Shown: one piece after another, positions 31,512 through 42,570 of the stretch
Layout of the letters: each line of letters starts with the position of its first letter
Numbering within the stretch: the first letter of the stretch is position 1
NCBI GenBank assembly: GCA_030407085.1
Contig: CM059582.1
Location: 211,326,001-211,390,000, forward strand
Source of the DNA: Trichopria drosophilae
Taxonomy: Eukaryota > Arthropoda > Insecta > Hymenoptera > Diapriidae
Direction: 5' to 3'
Length of the DNA stretch: 64,000 nucleotides
The notes under the pieces: model-generated
Databases searched by the model: none
What the model was told of the DNA's origin: nothing
Seen by the model: only the letters and a program-made list of their open reading frames with translations
Translations under genes and position numbers: made by a program

Positions 31512-34410
31512 CAATTGCATCAGCTCACGGAAAGGAGTAGATCTTTATCAATAGGTTTCTCCAACATTAACTCCCTAGCAGCTAACATCGGTGTGGTATG
31601 TAATCTTCTTCGAAAAGAGACTACGGATATACTTTGCCTAGCAGAAACCCAATATAGATGACCAGACTGTTTCCGTCCCCAATTATTCGCTTGTTAGAAA
31701 CGATCGTGGCTTATTACGAACAAATAATAATAACTATATTCGAGGTGGTGGGGTGGCTTGCTACTTACATTCATCTCTGTCTTATCGTGTTATTCTAGCC
31801 CCCCAAATTCGGAATATAAATGATACAGAGTTTTTGGTACTGGATGTCAATTCTCGGTCTTGTAATGAACATCTTCTCCTTACTATAGTCTATCGCAGAC
31901 CTGGTGCTACTGTCTCATATGAATTATATAATGAACTGGACAAATTATTCCCTAGGTACAAAAATATAATTATAGTTGGTGATTTCAATGCTGACCTTCT
32001 TACAAATGGATTCCATGCTAATAATATTCGTCAGTTTATAACTGAGCATGCTCTGTTTGTGGTAGACTCCAAACCAACCCATCATACAGAAACATCTCAT
32101 ACTTGGATAGATCTAATTATTGTCGATGATCTAGATAAGGTCCTTAATTTCAAGCAGTCAGACCACCCTATTGCTGGAGGTCATGATTACATCCAGTTAA
32201 ATTACGAACATTCTGTAACTCCACCTGTGCCTCACACACGTACTTTCAGGGATTTCCAATCTTTGGATATGAACAAATTTTCCTCTGATGTTAGAGTATC
32301 TTTGCAACAGCTCTTCCAACATTCCTACGACACGGATAATGTGTCGTCTTTTGTTGAGAAATTCACTTTTTTAATTGTTGAGCAACTTGATAAGGACGCA
32401 CCGTTAGTAACGCGCACTTTTAAGCGCCCGCCGGCTCCTTGGATAACTTCTGAAATCCGTTCTATTATTAAGCTTAAGAATGTTGTGTACAAAAAATATT
32501 CTCGCGCGATTTGTAACCACCGAAGACAAGCACTTAAACTAGAATATAAAAAATTGCGTTCTGATGTAAAACTCATGATAGCCAAATCTAGAAATAATAT
32601 ACTATCATCTGCTATATCAAAGGCCGCTGATTCAAAACAATTATGGTGAACGTTGTCTAAATTTAATATTACATCCCAATCCACACAGTCCTCAGTCTCT
32701 ATCTTTGGAGCTGACGAGCTAAATCTTTATTATTCGGACATAGCTTCTAAACATCCACCCTGCTCGGAAATTGACCTGATAGCACTCGTAGATGAACCTG
32801 TACCGCCACATGTCCAAATTTTTCACTTTAGTCCCATTGATTGCGTGGACGTTCATCAAGCATTAACAGCCTCTTGCTCTCGATCTCATGGATTATCACC
32901 TGACGGATTACCACTCTGCCATGTCCGTGATATTATACCAATTATAGCACCATTCATTACGAAAATTTTTAATAAATCCCTGTTATCTAACTTGTACCCT
33001 ACATTATGGAAGCGTGCCTATATTATCCCAATTAATAAGACTAAATTGCCAACAGTTCTCTCAGACACCCGGCCAATCACTAAATTATCTCACTTGGCTA
33101 AATTGTTCGACTCACTATTTACGAGGCAAATCACCAATTTCCTAGAAAGCAATAAGTTAATTCATCCATTTCAGGCTGGATTTAGAAAGGGACATAGTAC
33201 CCAAACCACTCTGATTAAAATCACAGATGACATTCGATTAGGTTTAGATCGAGGGCTTATTACTGTTTTAATTTTGTTCGATTTTTCTAAAGCCTTTGAT
33301 ACTATCAACCATTTAATCTTGCTTAGATCTATGCGGGCAATGGGCTTTTCTGATAATGCCTTGAGTTTTGTGGCATCGTACTTGTGTGGCCGTTCACAAT
33401 CAGTTATTGACATTGATTGTCATCCATCAGAACCAAGGCCTACTTCCTCTGTAATACCCCAAGGTTCGTCTCCTGTACCAATCTTTTTTATTATCTATAT
33501 TAATGCCATAGCTCAGGTGCTAAAACATTGCAAAAACTCATTTGCTCTATTTGCAGATGATCTCCAGATATACCTTCAATGTAGTCCTTATAATATAGGC
33601 AATATTGTCTCTCATCTCAATGAGGAGGTCTCCGCAATTCTTGCATGGGCGTCCGAGGCTGGATTAGTATTTAACTCCAGTAAAACAAACGCCATAATAT
33701 TTGGGAGTAAGTATAACTTGTCGTACCTACAGCTCAATCTGCCACCCCCCATCTTCATGGACGGATTTGAAATCCCATATGAGACCTGTGTTAATGACCT
33801 CGGAGTGTTACTAACATCTGACTTAACATGGAATGCTCAAGTTTCAAAGATTCTTCGTGGGTCTTACGGTGTGCTTTACCGTCTTAAATCTAGTGGCCCT
33901 GCTCTCCCTTCTTCCATCAAATTAATGCTAGTCACTGCATTAATACTGCCATTGACTGACTATGCTTGTGTAGTCTATAATGGTCTCTCTGGGTATCTCG
34001 ATACGAAGCTCAAGAGACTGCACAACTCATGTCTTCGGTTCGTATATGGGCTCAAACGTAATGTGCACATATCTCCATACAGAATTAAATCAAACTGGCT
34101 TACCCCTAATTTACGACGAGATTATTTTATAGGATCGCTATTATACAATGTATTTAAATCAGGCACACCGGGTTATTTATACGAACTATTTCCCGTCGTT
34201 GGCCATGACATAAGAAGATCCAGTCGATGTACAACCACTTCGAAATTTATTGTACCGTTTTGTAGAACTGAAGCCTATGCACGGTCTTTTAGAAATTATG
34301 CAATTAAATTATGGGATTCTATCCCCACTGAAACAAAACAATCCCCAAACATTGTTTCTTTCAAGGCCGCACTATTCATATACCTATTTAATAAGCTATC
34401 CGTGGATTAA
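31512..34410 (+). pseudogene. LINE ORF2: endonuclease and reverse transcriptase
   Basis: Endonuclease (about 31550-32200): FSNINSL near the start, CLAETQ, VYRRPGA, IVGDFNADL and TWIDLIIVD then a GGHDYI motif. Reverse transcriptase (32653-34410): DTRPITKLS, HPFQAGFRKGHSTQ, ILFDFSKAFDTINH with the first catalytic Asp, SSVIPQGSS, and FALFADDLQIYL with the paired catalytic Asp. The C-terminal region includes DLGVLLTSDLTWNAQ. Defects: a one-base frameshift near 31652 and an in-frame TGA at 32647-32649 between the endonuclease and the RT; both frames resume directly. TGA could come from CGA by CpG decay. The two long open parts are 31753-32649 and 32653-34410. Confidence 0.88.
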
Positions 34411-34684
34411 TCCGAATTATTTCTGATTTGGATATCATGAGTTGTTGGTCATTGCCAACAAACGTATAGTTTTTGTTATTTGCCCTCCACTTGAATTATT
34501 TGCACTATTCCTTTCACTTAGGCTAGTTTATATGGTTAAAAATTGATTCGTTTTCTTACCAGTTCAAAATTATTGTACTACGATATCAACATGTACTCCA
34601 TTATATTATTACTGTACCAAATTATTCTTACTATTGTATCTTGTATGTAATTTGCTATAAGGGATAAACCCATGGCATAATAAA

Positions 34685-34714
34685 CTCTAATCTAATCTAA
34701 TCTAATCTAATCTA
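34685..34714 (+). repeat. (TCTAA)n 3' tail of the LINE
   Basis: Six tandem copies of CTAAT/TCTAA directly follow AATAAACTC, where the 3' UTR ends. Short tandem tails in place of poly(A) are known for several non-LTR clades. Confidence 0.85.
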
Positions 34715-34835
34715 TTATATTTGTAAACTATAAAAATCTTAATAGAATTTGTGCACCCATAACTTGAATGAATTCATGGTACGTCTTTCATGCTAACATT
34801 ATTATAAGTGCTAAGACTTGTCAAGGTCTTGTTAA

Positions 34836-36031
34836 TTATATGTGACGTGCATTGATTTCAAAGTTCTGGGAAGTAAATCCATTGGCTCGAAAATAAGTCC
34901 TAATTGTGCAAATAGAATTGAGTACTTTATTACTCAAACAATTTCCTTTAGAAGATTTAATGTCCGTAACAATCGAGAAAACCCATTTCAGCTGGAGCGT
35001 TAGAATGAGGAAGGACAGCAATTAATCTGTATAATTTTATTAAATTTGGAAATTTGTCAATTCCTTTCGCATCTTTTTCAAGATGTCTCCAAAAATGAAC
35101 GGGCGATTTCGACATTAGATTTTCGCATTCCTCGCCGGAAAAAAAAATTAGGCAACACGGTCCATTCTTTAGATAAATCGGTAGCATTAATCAAATGTGG
35201 AAATGTTTCGTACCCTTTTGTGATATTTATAGAGCTTCTTAATTCGCGGGAAAGTATCACTTCGGGCTTTATAAAAGTAAGATTTTGAAAAAACTGTCGG
35301 AAATTGGAAGGCGATTAATTATTTCATGGATAGCCGTTTGATAAAATTCTAGGCCTAGATTTCGGACTTTTTCGACGTTGATCCGGGTACATTTTGAGGT
35401 GATCCTCGGCTTCAGGTCCTAAATGTATACTGGAGATAGCTTTTAAGACAGTCGAATCAGTGATTGCTAAGTTTGCAATATTGTCAACGTATTCGGGAAG
35501 AACTGCATTTTTTGAAATATTGTTAAGTAATTTAGAACTGGAATATGACAATTGGTGAACTATTAATTCAGTTGATTGGAATTTGGCGCTGCATGCATTA
35601 AAATAATTTAAAGCGTATTTCAGGAAGAGTAATAGTACTTTTATAAAGGGATTATTTAAAAGATCATAGATTTTTTTAGCTTTATTATTTTCGGTGTCTT
35701 CTACCGTTTCAAGAAGAAAAAAATCGCGTACCGGTGCCTGATTGTCTAATAACCGCACGATGCAATTGTACCGGCATAACCACCGAGTCGCAGAAAGTTT
35801 TAATATTCGATTTTGTTTTACATTATACAATGTTTGAATTTCACGAAGTTGTGCAGTTCTCTTTGAACTACTATTTACGTAAGTTGAAACTCCGCGGATT
35901 AATTTATCGCAATCTACCGGTAATTTATTGCACGCATGATTCGCGATAAGTGATAAAGAGTGACAAATGCATTTCATTATTATTACGTGCGGCACGCGTT
36001 CTTTACGGAGGGTTGCAAACGATTTTTTACA
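34836..36031 (-). pseudogene. hAT-superfamily transposase fragment
   Basis: Minus strand. 35995-35324 reads MKCICHSLSLIANHACNKLP, then STYVNSSSKRTAQL, then ILKLSATRWLCRYNCIVRLL: the pattern of hAT-like proteins of the DUF4371/ZMYM1 type. In other frames 35187-34957 reads IAVLPHSNAPAEM and 35021-34836 reads VFSIVTDIKSSKGNCLSNKVLNSI (24 codons in all), together the C-terminal dimerisation region. At least two frameshifts separate these parts. The N-terminal part is missing: the frame is still coding (SFATLRKERVPHV) when it meets the end of a MITE at 36032. Not functional. Confidence 0.8.
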
Positions 36032-37390
36032 GCCTACACGGAAAAAAATAGTTGGCTGGCACAGTCACTAAAGTAGTAAAATTTACTAATTAGATAGTAA
36101 AATTTGACATAGTCGTCTCCAGTTGTTGCATTTACTATCTTTAGATAGTAAGCTTCTGAGATGCACGGTTTTTACTAACTAGATAGTACCGCCAGACACT
36201 TTTGAAATGTTTACATCCACGTGTTTGACAGTTGGAAATACTACCTGCATGTTTCTTTCTCGTGCAGACATGCGCGCTATTTTCCCCTCTCACTCTCTTT
36301 CTCCTGTCCCATTGCGAACAGTTCCATCAGAGCGTCATAACCTACAAAAGTTATATCAGCTGATTAGCTCGCATGGGAGGTATTTCAAAGATACAAGAAT
36401 TTAAATGTAATTCCTTCTTTCGAATTGAGTTATATTAACAATATGAGACTTCAGGTCTAATTCCTTCTTTCGGTGGGACTTATTTCAACGATATAAGAAT
36501 TTAGGTCTAATTCCTCTTTTCGATGGGAGTTATATGCTGACATAAATTCGTATATCTTTGATGTAACTCCCATCGAAAGAAGGAATCAAATTTAAATTCT
36601 TACGTAGTTGATATGACTCCCATTGAAAGAAGGGTTTAGATTTAAATTGATATACTGTTGAAATAACTCCCTTCAAAAGAAGGAATTAGGTTTGAATTCT
36701 TATATCAATGAAATAACTCCCATCAAAAGAACGAATGAGACCTAAATTTTTATATCGTTGATATAATTCCCAAAGAAAGAAGGAATTACACCTAAATTCT
36801 CATTTCGTTGATATGTAACTCCTATCGAAAGAAGGGTTTAGATTTAAATTCTTACATCGTTTATTATTATAATGGGATAAAGTCAAATGTAGTTTTTTAA
36901 TCATTTATTGGTCATTTCTGTATATCTAAATGTCTCGAAAGCATAGAATTGGAAAATTAATAGTATATTGTTGAAAAATTGATTGTTCATTATCAATTAT
37001 CACATTTGATTGGAAAGAACATTTTGGCATTATAATTACTTATATTATATTGTCGTCTTCAAAAATATTATTATTCAATAAAGTTTGAAGAATTCTCAAT
37101 GTAGTATTCTATATTATCATGTGTATATGCTTAACATATATACCCGTCTTCATTTTTGAACGATATATAATTAATTTTCTACGTCTATGCCTTCAAAACT
37201 TTTAGATGTACAAAAGTAACAAATAAATAATTTAAAAACTACATGTTGACTTTATTCCATTACAATAATCAACGATATAAGAATTTAGATCCAATTCCTT
37301 TTTTCGATGGAAGTTATATCAACGATATAAGAATTTAAGTCAGCTAATTCCTCTTTTCGATGGGAGTTTTATCATTGATATAAGAAAAAA
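36032..37390. mobile_element. Array-bearing MITE, copy 1 (one end)
   Basis: It begins ACACGGAAAAAAATAGTTGG; the first 370 bp are an inverted copy of the right end of the element at 57116-58366. Two tandem arrays follow: 36400-36870 and 37262-37385, with a spacer that contains TCTCAATGTAGTATTCTATA, also found at 57526. The far end is not visible because the large palindrome begins at 37391. It interrupts the hAT transposase. Confidence 0.7.
36400..36870. repeat. ~50-bp tandem array in two facing orientations
   Basis: The unit is close to AATTCCTTCTTTCGATGGGA plus GTTATATCAACGATATAAG and AATTTAGGTCT. Units read plus up to about 36530 and minus after about 36545, meeting at ATAAATTCGTATATCTTTGA. 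About eight units are present. The units are too diverged and too adjacent to be CRISPR. Confidence 0.8.
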
Positions 37391-38381
37391 CAATTTAGGC
37401 TGCATATTGTGATAAAGATAAGTTATTAATTACATTTTGCACTCTTTAAAAGTAATATTATTAGTTTGGTAATCATCGGTAGCTTCTTTTCAAGAAAAAA
37501 TGCATTTTTTGTTTCTTCGTCGAAAGTCCACTCGGAGCCCAATTTCACCAGTGTTTTGTATTAACTATTTCACTACCTTAAAAGTAACTAATTGATATCA
37601 AAGTACTTTTAATAGTTTCAGAAGAGTAAAATCTACGAAGTTTCGAGGTTATATTAGAATTTTTAGTACAATTTCCATTTTTATGTGCTTTAGCCAAACC
37701 TGATGAAAAACAGTTGCTTGGTATGCAATAAAAATTGAAATTGTTCTAAAAATTCTAATATGACCATGAAATTATGTAGATTTTGCTCTTCTGAGACTAT
37801 TACAAGTAGTTTGATATCAAAGAGTTCCTTTCAAGTCAGTGAAAAAGTTAATAGAACATTTTGATGAAATACGACTGCGAGTGGACTTTTCACAAAGAAA
37901 CAAAAAAATGCATATTGTATTAACTTTTTCATTGACTGAAAAGCAACTCATTGATACCAAACTACTTGTAATAGTTCCAGAAGAGCAAAATCTACCAAGT
38001 ATCATGGTTATATTAGAATTTGTAGCACAATTTCAATTTTTATTGCATACCAAGCAACTGTTTTTTATCAGGTTTGGTTAAAGCACACAAAAATGGAAAT
38101 TGTGCTAAAAATTCTAATACAACCATGAAACTTGGTAGATTTTACTCTTCTGAAACTATTCCAAGTAGTTTGATATCAATTAATTACTTTTAAGGTAGTG
38201 AAAAAGTTAATACAAAACACTGGTGAAATTGGGCTCCGAGTGGACTTTCGACGAAGAAACAAAAAATGCATTTTTTCTTGAAAAGAAACAACCGACGAGT
38301 ACCAAACTAATAATATTACTTTTAAAGTGTGCAAATTGTAATTAATAACATATCTTTATCACAATTTTGCAGCCTAAATTG
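37391..38381. mobile_element. ~1-kb palindrome made of nested palindromes
   Basis: The left end CAATTTAGGCTGCATATTGT and the right end ...TTTGCAGCCTAAATTG are inverted, and the whole 991 bp folds about a centre near 37886. Each half contains its own hairpin: blocks such as TTCAGAAGAGTAAAATCTAC and TATTAGAATTTTTAGTACAA occur four times in the order plus, minus, plus, minus (about 37560-37700, 37710-37850, 37920-38060, 38090-38230). Repeated features include CCACTCGGAGCCCAATTTCA at the outer edges. There is no coding capacity. It may be a foldback transposon or the core of the array-bearing element at its left. Confidence 0.8.
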
Positions 38382-38391
38382 TATTTATAAA

Positions 38392-39117
38392 TGTGGCCTT
38401 CGCCGACGCGGGATTTGATTCTCGAGGTGGATACTGGGAATCGCGTGTCCGGGTTCGACCCGCGCCGGAAGGTACACTGGTGGAAATGAATTTACAGACA
38501 AATTCAGAGGCAGCAGCAAGTATATTGAGAAAAGTGCGATAGGAGAAGGAAGAGCATAAGAGAGCGAAGCGAAAAGGGCCAAGACCAGCGAACTCACCTG
38601 TTTGCGTTCTCGTTGGCGATAGGTTCGCAGGAGGGCGTCTCCGGGCTAATTCCTTGAGCGGCGCTTTCGTCCAGGGGCAGATGAGTGCGGCGCGGAGAAA
38701 ATAATCTCAGTAGTCGCTTTAGAATACTTTATTGCGCGTTCGGTGACGCGCCGGTACAAGTCACCAGGTTACAATGTATAAACAATGCGGGAAGCGCAGC
38801 GCGGATATTATTTCCGACGAGGAAATGTGGCGTCTGAAGGACGCGCTTGTTCGCGGTCGCTCGCTGTCGACTGTATCGCGCTATATAGCCTAGGACCGCT
38901 GTCTTTGGCTTTCGCAGGCTATCTGGCGAGCGGTCGCGCCGTTGGCCGGCAGCGCGCCTTTTTCGCGGCCCTCTTGCGGGCTTGCGCAGAACCCCGGCGG
39001 TCGGGGACTGCAAGGTTCCCAAGCGCGCTCTGCACGGCAAACGTGCGTAGCTGCCACGATAGTGGCGCGACGGTTCGGAGAGGGCAGCGGCGAAAACCGG
39101 ACGTGACGAATGTTACA
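38392..39117 (-). repeat. 3' LTR of the Gypsy-like element
   Basis: On the minus strand the LTR opens TGTAACATTCGTCACG directly after a polypurine tract, so the 39117 boundary is firm. GC-rich U3 leads to a TATA-like CTATATAG at 38888-38881 and an AATAAA signal at 38734-38729, a sensible U3-R-U5 layout. The other boundary is uncertain: GGCCACA at 38392 is a possible end, but without a second LTR this cannot be checked. Confidence 0.6.
38881..38888 (-). promoter_or_regulatory. TATA-like box in the LTR
   Basis: CTATATAG in otherwise GC-rich U3, about 150 bp before the AATAAA signal, is where an LTR promoter would be expected. Confidence 0.4.
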
Positions 39118-39128
39118 TTCCCCCTTCT
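39118..39128 (-). other. Polypurine tract of the Gypsy-like element
   Basis: The minus strand reads AGAAGGGGGAA directly before TGTAACA. This marks the start of the 3' LTR and would prime plus-strand DNA synthesis. Confidence 0.7.
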
Positions 39129-39661
39129 AGACCGCTGTCGTCCCCGAAGTGCGCCAGGTTCGCTGACCTTAACCGGTGCGAGAAATTTGGCCCTGCGTGA
39201 CTCATGCTCCTCCGTTATAAAAGGAAATGCTGAAAATGTGCAGTTGCGAAATGTAAATATAAATATATGTGAAAAAATATGTGAAATTAAATTGCGAAAT
39301 TAACTCTTAAAAATATGCTTGCTGCTGCCTTATATCTTAGCCTATCTTAACTTAATTTAACCTAACTTAACGCTTAAGTATGCAGGAATTAATACACGCT
39401 CAGGTTATGAATATCTGGATTTATTGAAGGGTAATGAAATAATACAAAATCTGGATGGCTCAACGGCGCTTCATTTGGCGTAGTACACGCGGAGAGTGTC
39501 AACAAATATAAATAGCGCTTTATCTCGGTCTAGTGGCTAGAATTTTAGCCTAACATATCGCGGAAACGAAAATAGCACTTACAGCTAAGCGCAAAAGAAA
39601 AGTGGTGTATTACCTATATAAATGTCATAAAAAATATAATGCGCACTGACACAAATGGCGT
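39129..39661 (-). other. 3' non-coding region of the Gypsy-like element
   Basis: Lies between the third ORF and the polypurine tract. Contains TTAACTTAATTTAACCTAAC-like text at about 39348 that only resembles telomeric repeats. No gene seen. Confidence 0.45.
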
Positions 39662-40780
39662 TTACGCGTCCTCGTGAGCAGATTCCTCTTGCGCCTCTCC
39701 TATCCGATCGCCGGGCTGATTCGCTAGCTCTCGCGCTTCTTCTAGCGTGTCGCCTTGCAGACTTCCCGTCTCCTGATCATCTCCTGGAGTACCGCCTTCC
39801 AGGCGTGGTTCTGCGGATGTTGCTGCGACTTCTGATGGAGCAACTTGTACCATCTGCGCGGGAATGCACTCTGGTGCTTCTTGCAGAGTGTCAGCCGAAT
39901 TCTGGCGTGGCCGGCGTAGCGCGAAAGTCGTCGACAGTGGGCTGGTTTCGAAGTGCAGTGCCCGCTCTAAACGATCGGCAGCCGCTACTGCGATTAGCCT
40001 CTTCCGGCAATCGGCGCAGTTCACGTCAGGGAGGTTGAGCGGCGTCCAGCAGCATTTGCACTTGACCTGGTCTGGAACCTTCGGCGGATTTTGGCTGTAG
40101 TGTGGCCAGGGACAGTCCTCGGTGGAAAATCCTGGGTAGGCGCATCGTTGGCAGAATTTGCCGGAGTATGACCGACTGCAGGTACGGAAACTGTGTCCTA
40201 CTGTACCACAATTCAAGCACCCCTTTGGCGCTTTGGGTCGGAGGTGTGGCTCTCGTAGCTCGGCTTGGGCGCGATAAACCTCCGCTATAGTGGACGTGAA
40301 TAATTTCTTAATGCGCGTCAGTACTGCGACACTACTCTCCAGCTGCTCGTATTCCCACCAGGAGTTGTCCCAATCGGCCTGGAACTGGTCAATTTTGAGC
40401 TGTTGCTCCTCTGCCCGTTTCGTTGCTGCGTCCGCTTTCTCTAGGGCTGATGCTAGCTGCGCGGCCACCGCCTGCTTCTCCTGGAGCAAGTTATAAAGGA
40501 GCTTGTATGGCTCCTCGTGAGGATCTTGCCTGCGGGAGCCTTCGTCAGCTGATTGGCGCAATTCGGCAATTTGCCGGCGCGCTTCGGCGAGGTCTGATGC
40601 GGATGTCCGCGCTACGGATAGTAGCCGCTCCAAATCGTCTCGGTCGACCGCTACTAATCCCGTTGGATGTTCGGCCACCGAAGGGCCATCAGGGCAATCT
40701 GGAGGGAAGATAATGCGCATCGACTTCACTTCGGCGAGGTCGAGCTTCGCTGTATCAGCGCTGGCGGCAGGTGCGTCCAT
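39662..40780 (-). CDS. Third ORF of the Gypsy-like element, CCHC zinc-knuckle protein
   Basis: 372 codons from ATG at 40780, intact. The N-terminal third is Asp/Glu/Arg-rich; about residues 45-150 are heptad-like and look coiled-coil (long Ala/Glu/Gln/Leu runs). Near residue 190 is CLNCGTVGHSFRTC, a perfect Cys-x2-Cys-x4-His-x4-Cys knuckle, followed by FCQRCAYPGF and CKCCWTPLNL then NCADCRK, two more Cys-rich pairs. The C-terminal third is acidic and low complexity. It lies just downstream of integrase, the position of env in some Gypsy elements, but has no signal peptide or membrane segment. It looks like a nucleic-acid-binding Gag-like protein. Function is inferred. Confidence 0.75.
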   Translation of the reverse strand: MDAPAASADTAKLDLAEVKSMRIIFPPDCPDGPSVAEHPTGLVAVDRDDLERLLSVARTSASDLAEARRQIAELRQSADEGSRRQDPHEEPYKLLYNLLQEKQAVAAQLASALEKADAATKRAEEQQLKIDQFQADWDNSWWEYEQLESSVAVLTRIKKLFTSTIAEVYRAQAELREPHLRPKAPKGCLNCGTVGHSFRTCSRSYSGKFCQRCAYPGFSTEDCPWPHYSQNPPKVPDQVKCKCCWTPLNLPDVNCADCRKRLIAVAAADRLERALHFETSPLSTTFALRRPRQNSADTLQEAPECIPAQMVQVAPSEVAATSAEPRLEGGTPGDDQETGSLQGDTLEEARELANQPGDRIGEAQEESAHEDA

Positions 40781-40800
40781 GTTGAGTCCTGAAAAGAGGG

Positions 40801-41652
40801 TTACATAATAGTACGTAGCCTAAGGCTTCGACGCGCGATTTTCAAATCGTTCACATGGTATTTCCCTATCTTTTTGCCAGGCGCGTCACCGATAACAACT
40901 ACCATGGGAGACAATTTTTTAATTACCGTGGCTGGCCCTAAATACCGGGGTGCCAGCTTTGCGCTATAGCCCCGAATGGCACTTGATAATTTATTGTTCG
41001 GGTAAAAGACGTAATCTCCTATGTTGTATTCGATATTCAACTTTCGGGTTTTATTGTAACTCTTACTTTGTTTTTCGTTAGCTTTATTCATCATTTTCTC
41101 GACTTTCGCGCGCAAAACGCTCATTCGCTGCATGCGTTCCAACCACGGGGCTGTTGTATCGCCAACCGTCGCGTCTGCTGCGTCGACTTTGGAAAGCGGT
41201 TCGCCGGCGCGCCTCGGGTCGCGGCCGAGGTTAAGAAACGCAGGGGAAACCCCTAACGATGAATGCACGGTAGTGTTATAAGCGAATTGCACCTCTATTA
41301 ACAAGGCATCCCATTCGCGCTGGTCGTCGCCGAGAAGACTCGCGATCATTGTCTTCAAATTGCGATTGACGCGCTCTACGGGGTTTGATTGCGGGTGGTA
41401 CAGAGGCGTAGTGCGTTGCGCGGTTCCGATCTCGTTACAGAATTTCGTAATCGTTCGATTTACGAATTCGGTTCCGTTGTCGGTGAGAAAAATGTGCGGC
41501 GTTCCCCAACGGTTAATTAGCGCGTTCAGGCATTTTGCAATTTTCGGTCCGTCCGCTTTTGACAGCGCGAAGCACTCAATGTATCGAGTGTACGTGTCGA
41601 CGCATACTAAAACGTAGCACTTGCCTGATTTCGAACGCGGAAGGGGACCCAT
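40801..41652 (-). pseudogene. Integrase core and C-terminal domain
   Basis: 283 codons open from an internal Met. Catalytic triad context: CVDTYTRYIE (Asp), FLTDNGTEFV (Asp) and HPQSNPVERVNRNLK (Glu), with normal rve-domain spacing. YNTTVHSSLGVSPAFLNLGR and a C-terminal IGDYVFYP...KLAPRYLGP chromatin/DNA-binding region follow. The true frame enters from upstream (VSLDIMGPLPRS); a one-base deletion near 41671 separates it from the zinc-finger part. Inserts element DNA into the host genome in intact relatives. Confidence 0.88.
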
Positions 41653-41657
41653 TATGT

Positions 41658-42224
41658 CTAGGGATACCTATGCCACGGTTCCGTAAATTTGCGCGGAAAA
41701 ATTAATCCTTGGGGTGGAGAATTATCAGGTTTGCACTTTAGGCAGGTTTCACAATTATTTATATATCGCCTGATATCTTCACGCATACCGGGCCAGTAGT
41801 GATTTTTAAGGATGGCACGATAAGTTTTATCAATGCCTTGATGCGCGGACTGAGGCGTGTTATGGTAATTTTCGATCATCGGTACGATTTCGGTTTCTTT
41901 CAGGACTTTTTTCCAGGCGTCGTTATCGCCAATAGTCTGTTTAATTAGATTTGGTTTATAAAAATATAATTCACCATCCGAATCGAATTTATATCGTTCG
42001 TTATTTTCCGGATTAGCGTGCGTCCGTTCTACCATTGCCTCGTACCATGACACGTTTCTGGCCATGTTTAACAACGCGCGATCGGGGGCGTCTTCATAAA
42101 GTCGCGAGAGTGTATCCGGCGCTTCATTAGTCGAGCCTTTTCGATGCTCGATCGTTACTTTATTCGCGGATAACTCCATTGCCCAGCGCGCGAGTTTGCC
42201 ACGAGGGTCTTTGATACCTTGCAA
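41658..42224 (-). pseudogene. RNase H end and integrase HHCC zinc finger
   Basis: The frame reads LARWAMELSANKVTIEHRKG then NEAPDTLSR, the usual end of Gypsy RNase H. The integrase N-terminal zinc finger follows: H in NYHNTPQSAH, H in the same block, and CETCLKCK, preceded by HYWPGMREDI. It stops after EPWHRYP because of the frameshift near 41671. Confidence 0.85.
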
Positions 42225-42570
42225 CCAGGCCAGACTTGAGTGATCGGTATAAACCGTAAACTCAGTGCCTTAGAGGTAGCAACGTAGCTTGCGCACGGCG
42301 AATATCACGGCTAAACACTCCTTTTCAGTGGTAGTGTAGTTTAACTCAGCACCTCTCAGGGGTCTGCTTAAGCATGTGATAAGATATTCGCGAGTTTCAT
42401 CTTTTTGCGTTGATGGCTCCAAGACCGGTATCGCTAGCGTCCGTGTAAAGAAGGAACGGCAGATCAGGTCGGGGCGCGACGAGAGTCAAAGCATCTTTTA
42501 GCGCTTCTTTGACTTCGTTAAACGCAGTTTCGTGTTCTTCGGTCCAATTCCACGGCACTTTAGGACTGGC
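42225..42570 (-). pseudogene. Decayed RNase H domain
   Basis: Fragments in shifting frames: LPFLLYTDASDTGLGAI with the first catalytic Asp, then AELNYTTTEKECLAVIFAVR with the catalytic Glu, then TEFTVYTDHSSLAWL with another Asp. At least two frameshifts and stops lie between them. Confidence 0.75.

Larger units (their letters stand above)
31269..34714 (+). mobile_element. 5'-truncated non-LTR retrotransposon with (TCTAA)n tail
   Basis: In order: the C-terminal end of ORF1, an ORF2 with endonuclease and reverse transcriptase, a 3' UTR of about 270 bp and a pentanucleotide tail. The ORF1 remnant and the simple-repeat tail are typical of jockey/CR1-related clades in insects; I do not assign a clade. 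The 5' end is lost. No target duplication was identified. Confidence 0.85.

Noticed and set aside
36400..36870. Regular ~50-bp repeats that look a little like a CRISPR array
   Set aside because: Units abut without unique spacers, vary in sequence, and switch strand in the middle. The context is a eukaryotic MITE.
38440..38475. GGGTTCGACCCG-type block resembling a tRNA T arm or primer site
   Set aside because: Only a 3-bp stem and no A box at the right distance. A primer site here would require a second element in tandem, for which there is no other sign.
38785..39303. 172-codon plus-strand frame and its minus-strand partner
   Set aside because: It lies antisense inside the GC-rich LTR, where stop codons are rare. 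The LTR landmarks explain the sequence better.
39348..39378. TTAACCTAAC-like text resembling insect telomere repeat (TTAGG)n
   Set aside because: The spacing is irregular and there is no true tandem run.
39655..40713. Several plus-strand frames opposite the third ORF
   Set aside because: They are antisense shadows of a GC-rich coding region that carries a clear CCHC motif on the minus strand.
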